In this document: positions 15,128 through 21,523 of the stretch, piece by piece
Layout: each line of letters opens with the position of its first letter
How positions within the stretch are numbered: the first letter of the stretch is position 1
Source of the DNA: a virus
Direction: 5' to 3' (one strand)
DNA: 25,467 bases
Virus record (IMG/VR): IMGVR_UViG_3300024433_000046
Span: 1 to 25,467 of that record
The notes under the pieces: generated by a model
What the model was told of the DNA's origin: nothing
Seen by the model: the letters and a program-made list of their open reading frames with translations, nothing else
Database searches by the model: none
Translations under genes and position numbers: made by a program

Positions 15128-17002
15128 GTGAGCCAATCCAACCCCAAGCTTCTCCACGACGGCTCGACCTGGATCACGCTCGGCATCAACAGCGGATCGT
15201 CTCCCGACGCTCTCCCCCGCAACCAACTCTCCTTTGCCGTCAACGCAACCATGCGCGGCGATAAGCCCCGCAACCGCCCCGGCTGGAGTCAGTTGCCTCT
15301 TACCTTCGTGGCCTATCAAGAAGGCACCGCATACGCGCAAACCGCCGCCCAAGTCCAAACCGCTTTCGAGGACGGGCTATTCCAACGCGCTGGCACTTAC
15401 ATCTGGAACGACTTCGCCACTATCCTCGCCAGCATAGGCGGGCGCATCTATGCAATCGATTGTTCCGCGTGGAACGTCACGGACATCACGATTCCGGGCG
15501 ATCCTAATCCCGCCATCCGCCCACGCGCATGGTTCGAGCAAGGCGAGATGTTCTCCTTCATCCAAGACGGACAGAGCAAACCGCTCATCTTCGACGGTTC
15601 CGGCCTGCGCCGCTCAGATGTGACCAACAAAGAGATCCCCACGGGCACGCTGATGAAATATGCCCTTGGACGCATGACTGTCGTTCTCCCTGATGGACGC
15701 AGCTTCCTCGTCGGCAACATCGTGGGCTCCACGTTCAGCGGCTCGCTCTTCTACAACTTCCGCGATTCCATCATCAAATTCGACGAGAACGACTATCTCG
15801 ACGGCGGTGGCGTCTTCTCCGCTCCACGCGAAATCACCGCTCTGGCCGAAGTCGCCACGCTTGACACCACTCTCGCACAAGGCCCGGTGCAAATCTTTAC
15901 AACCAGCGGAGCCTATAGCGCAAACTACCCTTTCGACCGGGCGGAATGGCTCACCGTCACATACCCGCTCATCACAGGCTCGCTTCTCTCACGCGGTTCC
16001 CTTTCGCAAGAAGCCACGGTCAACGTGAACAACGATGTTTGGTATCGTTCCAGCGACGGTTTGCGTTCCCTCCGCATCGCTCGTCGCAACTTCGAGGGTT
16101 GGGGCGACACTCCGCTTTCACACGAGATCGAGCGCATCCTCAAATACGACACGCCATCATTGTTGCCCTACGCATCCGGCACGCTCTTCGACAACCGTTT
16201 GTTCATGACCTGTTCGCCGCAGTTCGTTCCCGATCACGGCGTCATTCATCGCGGCCTCGTTCCACTCGACTTCGACGAGTCATCCAGCATTGCCCGCGAC
16301 GGCATCCCGGCTTACGACGGCCTCTGGACCGGCCTGCGCATCCTGCAAATCCTCACCATCGAGATCAATTCCATCCCGCGTTGTTTCGCTTTCGCACTCG
16401 ATACCAACGACAAGATCGTTCTTTACGAGCTGTCGCTTGCCAATCCATCGGACAACTACGGCACGCCGCAGGAAACCCGCATCCCCTGGCTTGTCGAATA
16501 CGCGCGTTTCGACTGGGGCGAGCGCGGTGTCGCTCAGCACAGATTCAAGAAGCTCATAGGCGGCGAGGTCTGCGTGAGCAATCTCAACGGAAGCTCCGAC
16601 GCGGGCGGCCAGATCGACTTTACAATCCGCTACCGCGCCGATTCTTATCCCGTGTGGAGTGATTGGGCCTCATGGACTGAATGCGCTGATCGCGTCTGCG
16701 CCCCCATCTTTTGCGAAGAGCCCAACCAACTCCAGGCCCGTGTCCCGATGCGCTTACCCGATCCACCTGAAGTTTGCGAAGCCTATGTGGGCGTCAACAG
16801 CGGCAAAGGCACGCCAAAGCTCACAAAATATGGCTTCGCTTTCCAAGCCCGCGTCGAGGTCATCGGCTCCGCGCAGCTCGAATCCTTGCGTCTCACCGCC
16901 ATCGACCTGCCCGAGCCTCTTTACGACGCCTGTCGCACAACCGAACCATGCCTCACGCTCCAGGCTTGCAATTCGGCCATATTCGGTTATGAAATAGCTT
17001 AG
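15128..17002 (+). CDS. tail nozzle-like protein (T7 gp12-like)
   Basis: The product has 624 residues from a GTG three bases after the previous stop; no suitable ATG lies nearer than residue 42. Near the N-terminus is NATMRGDKPRNRPGW, the Arg-Pro-Gly-Trp strand that opens many podovirus nozzle or stabilisation proteins. The body is rich in beta-propeller-like blades (FSFIQDGQSKPLIFDG, GPVQIFTTSGAYS, WYRSSDGLRSL). It would form the hexameric distal tube through which DNA leaves. The last third carries many cysteines (ADRVCAPIFCEEP, YDACRTTEPCLTLQAC), uncommon in T7 relatives. Position in a tail operon upstream of an adaptor-like gene supports the call; homology is inferred from architecture. 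Confidence 0.75.
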   Translation: MSQSNPKLLHDGSTWITLGINSGSSPDALPRNQLSFAVNATMRGDKPRNRPGWSQLPLTFVAYQEGTAYAQTAAQVQTAFEDGLFQRAGTYIWNDFATILASIGGRIYAIDCSAWNVTDITIPGDPNPAIRPRAWFEQGEMFSFIQDGQSKPLIFDGSGLRRSDVTNKEIPTGTLMKYALGRMTVVLPDGRSFLVGNIVGSTFSGSLFYNFRDSIIKFDENDYLDGGGVFSAPREITALAEVATLDTTLAQGPVQIFTTSGAYSANYPFDRAEWLTVTYPLITGSLLSRGSLSQEATVNVNNDVWYRSSDGLRSLRIARRNFEGWGDTPLSHEIERILKYDTPSLLPYASGTLFDNRLFMTCSPQFVPDHGVIHRGLVPLDFDESSSIARDGIPAYDGLWTGLRILQILTIEINSIPRCFAFALDTNDKIVLYELSLANPSDNYGTPQETRIPWLVEYARFDWGERGVAQHRFKKLIGGEVCVSNLNGSSDAGGQIDFTIRYRADSYPVWSDWASWTECADRVCAPIFCEEPNQLQARVPMRLPDPPEVCEAYVGVNSGKGTPKLTKYGFAFQARVEVIGSAQLESLRLTAIDLPEPLYDACRTTEPCLTLQACNSAIFGYEIA

Positions 17003-17013
17003 GCATAGCGAGC
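17002..17013 (+). repeat. 12-base repeat GGCATAGCGAGC, copy 2, with start-codon hairpin
   Basis: Second exact copy, 15 bases before the ATG at 17029; its first base is the last base of the preceding stop codon. Its left arm GGCATAG (17002-17008) can pair with CTATTGCC (17021-17028), leaving one bulged T and a 12-base loop, and the arm ends directly against the ATG. This fold could limit ribosome access to the gene. Confidence 0.5.
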
Positions 17014-17028
17014 GAACGCACTATTGCC

Positions 17029-17847
17029 ATGCCGTTGTCTCTCATCCCTCCCACGCTCCCGGAAGATTACTGCAATCTCACGCAACAAGAGCAGGTCAAC
17101 ACGCTCATTAGCGGAACACAGATCGTTGGCGTTGGCGCTGGCGGCGTAATCACCAGCAACTCCATTCCCGGCGTCAACGACCGCGACAAACTTTGGGCGT
17201 ATCTTCGCGCATCCGGCCAATTCTCCGGCTACATCTTCAAGTATCAAGGCGACTGGCTTGTGGAGCACGAGGAGGTTGCCAGTGGAGATGCGCGTCGTCT
17301 TTACATGGGCACGACCACGGATTTGCTTACCTATGACGGAGGCGCCAACGTCGCTGTCACCGATCGCACGGGACCGATGTGGGAGGTGGATACCGTGTTC
17401 AATGGGCGCTCTCCGATGGGGCCGGGCGCGATCCCATCCAGCGACCCGGCGAAGACTCTCGCACTCGCGGAGCAATACGGCTCTGGCTCCGTCACGCTCA
17501 CGTCCGCTCAAGCCTTTGCTTTGCAGTCTCATCAGCATGTGCTTGGCAGATTCGCAGCGATTACAAACGACGACGGTTATTTCACCTTTGGCACTACGAC
17601 GCCTCCATACGCTGACGCCGTCAATCTCGTAGGCCGCCCTATCACGGGCGATACAGGCATCTCCGCTACCAGTCCGCTCTCCGCGCTAGCGGGAGAATAT
17701 ATGATATCTGGCGAAGCCTACGATCCCGCTAGTGGCAATCCCGCTTCAAGTATCACCAACGCCGCGCACCAAACCACCCACCCTGTCGTGGGCTGTTACC
17801 TCATCAAGCGCACGGCAAGAATTTACAGAACTCCAGCCGACACATGA
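17029..17847 (+). CDS. tail appendage / receptor-type structural protein
   Basis: The 272-residue product has an N-terminus with PPTLPEDYC and NRDK-like spacing (GVNDRDKLWAYL at about 49-60), a middle Gly/Ser/Thr-rich region with a collar-like SHQHVLGRF, and an end with TTHPVVGCYLIKRTARIY. His-rich loops followed by an aromatic GCYLIKRT strand recur in tail collar or receptor proteins of short-tailed environmental phages. It is likely a minor fibre or collar subunit exposed on the virion. It overlaps the adaptor-like gene by ATGA. It has a hairpin-forming leader and no Shine-Dalgarno. Exact family not assigned. Confidence 0.7.
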   Translation: MPLSLIPPTLPEDYCNLTQQEQVNTLISGTQIVGVGAGGVITSNSIPGVNDRDKLWAYLRASGQFSGYIFKYQGDWLVEHEEVASGDARRLYMGTTTDLLTYDGGANVAVTDRTGPMWEVDTVFNGRSPMGPGAIPSSDPAKTLALAEQYGSGSVTLTSAQAFALQSHQHVLGRFAAITNDDGYFTFGTTTPPYADAVNLVGRPITGDTGISATSPLSALAGEYMISGEAYDPASGNPASSITNAAHQTTHPVVGCYLIKRTARIYRTPADT

Positions 17848-18938
17848 GACTCACTGTAGGATCCATCATCAACAATCCGCGCGTGCTCGCATCCATCGGT
17901 GGTTTGTGCCCCGGCGACCCGCGCGCTCTTGCATGGCTCAATGAAGCGGAAGCGATGATGTTGTCATACGGACGCTGGTGGGGTTCGATCCAACGTGCGC
18001 AGTTTTGCGTGTCCGAGGGCTGTTTTTCTTTCGGACCCGAGATCGAGACCGTCGAGCAAATCGCCGTCAACGGCCAGCCCATCGGCATCGTCACGAACTG
18101 GTATGCCTTCACGCAAACCCTCGCCAGCGTCAAGCAATGCGCGTGTTCGACTGGCTGCGGTTCCTCGCTCCGCTATCCCTGCAATCATCTTTACGTGGAA
18201 GACCACGGCACAGCCGTCAGCGACACCGTCACCAAAGGCTCGAACAAAGTGCTGCGCTTCTACCCGCAAACCGCTGACGTGGGTAAGAAGATCATCGTTC
18301 AAGGCTACGATTCCAACAACATTTGGGTGCGCACGAGCATAGGCGGCTCGATCTCCGACGGCGAAGAGATCACGCTCGCGCTTCCCTTCACCGACACCGT
18401 CACCGTATGGTATCCCGGCTCGCCCACCGGCATCATCAAAGACGAGACCGACTACCGCGTTCTCATGCACTCCTACGACACGAGCACGACGCTCGAAGTG
18501 CTGCTCGCGACCTATCAACCGTGGGAGACGCTTCCAACCCGGCGCAAGTTCTTCATGCCGTATTTCAGCAGTGTGCCTGGCAATTCATGTTGCTCCTCAA
18601 CCACGCCCAAAACCGTCACCGCCATCGTCAAACTCGCGCACACGCCGCTCGTTAACACCAACGACTGGTTGCTGTTTGAGAACGCCAACGCCTACAAAGC
18701 CGCGCTCATGGCCATGAAAGCGCAGGAAGAAGGCTTCGCAGACCGTTTCAACTACTACTTCTTCGGAGTCGCAGCCTCTCCCGCCAGTAATCGCGGGCCT
18801 TATCGCGCCCTCAGTCGCGGTGGCGCCATCCCTCTGCTCCGCGCCGAGCTGCGTTCCAAGACCGGCGATCGCACAGACGCCTTCGTTATTCGAGAGGCTA
18901 CGAACAGCTTGCCATATTCGCTCGCGGGCTTTATCTAA
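17844..18938 (+). CDS. tail adaptor-like protein (T7 gp11-like)
   Basis: The 364-residue product opens with VGSIINNPRVLASIG, followed by DPRALAWLNEAEAMMLSYGRWW, a helical start typical of the adaptor that binds beneath the portal. Further on are beta strands (VLRFYPQTADVGKKIIVQGYD, DTVTVWYPGSP) and a helical C-terminal part (ANAYKAALMAMKAQEEGFADRF) resembling gp11-like proteins, which form the dodecameric ring between portal and nozzle. Cysteines are abundant: CACSTGC near 99-105, Cys113, and a CC near 250. Starts by ATGA overlap. The assignment rests on architecture and on proximity to the nozzle-like gene. Confidence 0.75.
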   Translation: MRLTVGSIINNPRVLASIGGLCPGDPRALAWLNEAEAMMLSYGRWWGSIQRAQFCVSEGCFSFGPEIETVEQIAVNGQPIGIVTNWYAFTQTLASVKQCACSTGCGSSLRYPCNHLYVEDHGTAVSDTVTKGSNKVLRFYPQTADVGKKIIVQGYDSNNIWVRTSIGGSISDGEEITLALPFTDTVTVWYPGSPTGIIKDETDYRVLMHSYDTSTTLEVLLATYQPWETLPTRRKFFMPYFSSVPGNSCCSSTTPKTVTAIVKLAHTPLVNTNDWLLFENANAYKAALMAMKAQEEGFADRFNYYFFGVAASPASNRGPYRALSRGGAIPLLRAELRSKTGDRTDAFVIREATNSLPYSLAGFI

Positions 18939-18943
18939 ATGCC

Positions 18944-19516
18944 GTGCGCCGCTTCTTCATCATCGGTCCCGCTCGTTGCCGCACCGCATGGCTCGCCGCT
19001 TTCCTTTCCCACGGCACAACGCATTGCTTCCATGAACTAAGCCGCCTCGCATCGAGTTTGGAAGACTTTCACGCCAAACTAAACGCTTCTCCGCATACCG
19101 TAGTAGGCGATTCCGACTCTGGTCTTTGTCTCAACATCAAGCCTATCCTCGATGCATATCCCGATGCTCGCTACCTTCTCATCGACCGCCCGTTTAGCCA
19201 CGTGGTCAAGAGCTTTGAAGCATATTTCAACACGCGCCTTCCCCGCGAGGCATGGGAAAAACTTCTCCGCATCTACTGCACCGCACGCTCCACTGTCTCT
19301 GCCCACCCCAACGCCCGCTGTGTCCTCTTCGCCGATCTTAATGACGAATCCACGATCAAATCCGTCTGGGATTTCTGCACATTCGGCTCGTTTTGGCGCG
19401 GCGATCACTACGATCTTTTCAAAGACCTTGTAATTCAAGTGCCACGAGACTATGATTTAACGCATAAAAGCGGGTTTCTCGATGAACTCGTGCAACTCGG
19501 TTTAATGAACGCATAA
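18944..19516 (+). CDS. sulfotransferase-like protein, 190 residues
   Basis: The start is a GTG five bases after the adaptor stop. Residues 7-20 (IGPARCRTAWLAAF) form a P-loop-like 5'-phosphosulfate-binding loop as in PAPS-dependent sulfotransferases. LLIDRPFSHVVKSFEAY at about 78-94 matches the 3'-phosphate-binding strand and helix (Arg82, Ser90). VWDFCTFGSFWRGDHYDLF near the end fits the C-terminal cap of small phage and marine sulfotransferases. It would move sulfate from PAPS to a sugar or tyrosine hydroxyl in the cytoplasm. It lies inside the tail operon, not beside the glycosyltransferase genes. Other P-loop kinases are possible but fit less well. Confidence 0.75.
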   Translation: MRRFFIIGPARCRTAWLAAFLSHGTTHCFHELSRLASSLEDFHAKLNASPHTVVGDSDSGLCLNIKPILDAYPDARYLLIDRPFSHVVKSFEAYFNTRLPREAWEKLLRIYCTARSTVSAHPNARCVLFADLNDESTIKSVWDFCTFGSFWRGDHYDLFKDLVIQVPRDYDLTHKSGFLDELVQLGLMNA

Positions 19517-19517
19517 A

Positions 19518-20300
19518 ATGCCAGCTATTGCATTAGGTCTAGGCGCACTCGCAATCGGCGGCGGCTCATTCCTCTCAGGCCGAGGCGCAAAGAAAGAAGC
19601 CGCGAGCAAGCAAGCTTTCCTTCGCGACGCGGCGAGCAAAGTCCCGCTCGATTATCAAGCAGAGATCAGTCAATATCTCAAGGACATTGGCAAGCTCGGT
19701 CCCGCAGCGACCAAAGCCGCTTCCACCACGGCCACGGCGGATCAAGACGTGCTGGATGCTTTGCGTGAAAAATCCGCTCCCGGCTCCGCTGGACGCCGCG
19801 ACAAGATCCTTTCCATGATTGACTCTTATCTTGCGGGCGAGCTTTCTCCTGAGATGCAGCGTGGCATTAGCAGATCCAGTGCTGCTCGCGGAGCCGCCCG
19901 CTTCGGCAATCTTGGAGGCTCGATCCCACTCCGCGCCGAAGCCGCCGCTCTCGGACGCGCCACCGAGCAGCAGCAACAAATGGGCATGCAAGCGCTCGGC
20001 CAGTTCAACTCACTCTTCCCGTCCGCGCAGCCTATCTCCATTCTCAACTTCCTCGGCGGCACGGGCACGCAACGGCTGGCGGCACGCGGACAGGAACAGT
20101 CGCAGATGGCCAACATTCTCAGTGGCATGCCCGGCACGCCAAGCATGATGTCTTCCTACGGCAACGCTCTCACGCAAGTCGGCGGCATGGCGATGGGCGC
20201 TGGCATGATCGGTATGGCGGCAGGCGGTATGCGCGGCATGGGCGGCGGCGTATACAATCCAACATCCGCAACACACTTCAACACTTTTCCCGGACGCTAG
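19518..20300 (+). CDS. internal virion protein candidate (T7 gp14-like)
   Basis: The 260-residue product begins with a hydrophobic Gly/Ala segment (IALGLGALAIGGG), continues with long charged helices (about 30-150) containing many Gln and Ala, and ends with a Gly/Met-rich hydrophobic stretch (GGMAMGAGMIGMAAGGM) and an aromatic tail. Amphipathic and hydrophobic parts in a small protein just before two long helical proteins match the first of the T7-type ejection proteins, which leave the virion and form a channel in the host envelope. It starts one base after the sulfotransferase-like stop. Sequence-level homology is not claimed. Confidence 0.7.
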   Translation: MPAIALGLGALAIGGGSFLSGRGAKKEAASKQAFLRDAASKVPLDYQAEISQYLKDIGKLGPAATKAASTTATADQDVLDALREKSAPGSAGRRDKILSMIDSYLAGELSPEMQRGISRSSAARGAARFGNLGGSIPLRAEAAALGRATEQQQQMGMQALGQFNSLFPSAQPISILNFLGGTGTQRLAARGQEQSQMANILSGMPGTPSMMSSYGNALTQVGGMAMGAGMIGMAAGGMRGMGGGVYNPTSATHFNTFPGR

Positions 20301-20301
20301 C

Positions 20302-21522
20302 ATGCCAGCCATCATCAACGGATTCAACGCAGGCGCGAGCGCATGGAGCCGTGGTTTGCAGATCCGGCAGCAGCGCGAAGAACTCGGCCAACGCCGCGAA
20401 GAGAGCAAGTTCGACCAAGCCTACAAAGAGCGGGTGTTGAAAGGCCAGCAGTCGCAGCATGATCTAGACTCACGCATTGCCGAGATCAACTTCCAAGAGA
20501 AGCGGCGCGCGCTCGTTGAAAAGCGGCAGCTTGCTGAAGATCACATAATGGCGACTGACATTTCTGCCATCACCATGAAGAGCCTTCAGAGCGAGAAAGA
20601 CCCGGACAAACGCGCGTTGATCCTAGCCGACGGCACCATGCGCGTGGCGGGACTGGATGAGTCCCAGGCAAAGATTTTACACAGCACGGGGCTGGAATAC
20701 ATCCAGCGCACATCGCCGTTTCAAGCGACGCCGATCCCTGGCACAGAAGCAATGGCGATTACGGGTGGAGGACTCACAAATCCTAGCATTCAAAAAAGCG
20801 ATACAGGTTCGTCTTTCAGACAACTTATCAACGAGCGTAATACTGCTTTCGATTCCGGCAATGTAGAAGAAACTAAACTCTATGATGCGCGAATCGCTAA
20901 AGAAGTGGCCAGTTCTGGAATGCGCATCTCCACTAACCCAGACGGCACATTTACTTTTGAGCAAGGCGCACTCGCATCCAAAGACCCAAGCGCACTCACC
21001 GTCGGCACGAAAAGCAAATTGGAGCAGGAAGCGCTTTCCGGTCAAACCAGCATAAGCGAACTCGGGCGCTCAATCGAACTCATCAAAAAAAGTCCGTTAG
21101 CCATTGGCCCCACAGGCATCGTTCTTTCCGCTGTGGAAACTGCAAAAGGCATACTCGATCCTTTTGGCGACGATGAGATGCCCATTACAGCCACACGCGA
21201 TCAACTCACGTTCACATTCACTCAAATTGCTGCGGCGCTCCGTGTTGACAGCGGCAACATGAGTCTTTATGAACGCAAGCAGTTGGAGCGCGCTGGAGAC
21301 GTTACAAAGCTCTGGACCGCTCCACGCGAGGCCAAAGATAAATTTCAAAACCTCAAACGCGCAGTCATCGCCAAGCAGATGCGCAACTATAAAGCGCGTA
21401 ACCTCCCGATAGCTGTCGATATTCTGGCTCAAGTAGAGGAATCAGAGTTTGAGGCCATGCTCACAAGCGGGTTGATTACAGCGAACGATGCTCGTCGATG
21501 GTATCAATTACAACAGCGTTAA
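20302..21522 (+). CDS. internal virion protein candidate (T7 gp15-like)
   Basis: The 406-residue product shares its MPAI opening with the preceding protein. Residues 20-80 are a highly charged coiled coil (RQQREELGQRREESKF), followed by mixed helical sequence with KRALILADGTMRVAG and a mid-region of beta turns. The C-terminal part (from about 300) is again helical, ending ANDARRWYQLQQR. No enzyme motif, signal or membrane segment is visible. Position and helical nature suggest the middle component of the ejection complex. The start is one base after the previous stop. Confidence 0.7.
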   Translation: MPAIINGFNAGASAWSRGLQIRQQREELGQRREESKFDQAYKERVLKGQQSQHDLDSRIAEINFQEKRRALVEKRQLAEDHIMATDISAITMKSLQSEKDPDKRALILADGTMRVAGLDESQAKILHSTGLEYIQRTSPFQATPIPGTEAMAITGGGLTNPSIQKSDTGSSFRQLINERNTAFDSGNVEETKLYDARIAKEVASSGMRISTNPDGTFTFEQGALASKDPSALTVGTKSKLEQEALSGQTSISELGRSIELIKKSPLAIGPTGIVLSAVETAKGILDPFGDDEMPITATRDQLTFTFTQIAAALRVDSGNMSLYERKQLERAGDVTKLWTAPREAKDKFQNLKRAVIAKQMRNYKARNLPIAVDILAQVEESEFEAMLTSGLITANDARRWYQLQQR

Positions 21523-21523
21523 A

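Noticed and set aside
15946-16662. 238-codon frame overlapping the nozzle-like gene in another frame
   Set aside because: Arg/His-rich with no motif, wholly inside a convincing long gene.
17029-17847. Possible diversity-generating variable region in a tail receptor-type gene
   Set aside because: No reverse transcriptase and no template repeat were seen in the window.
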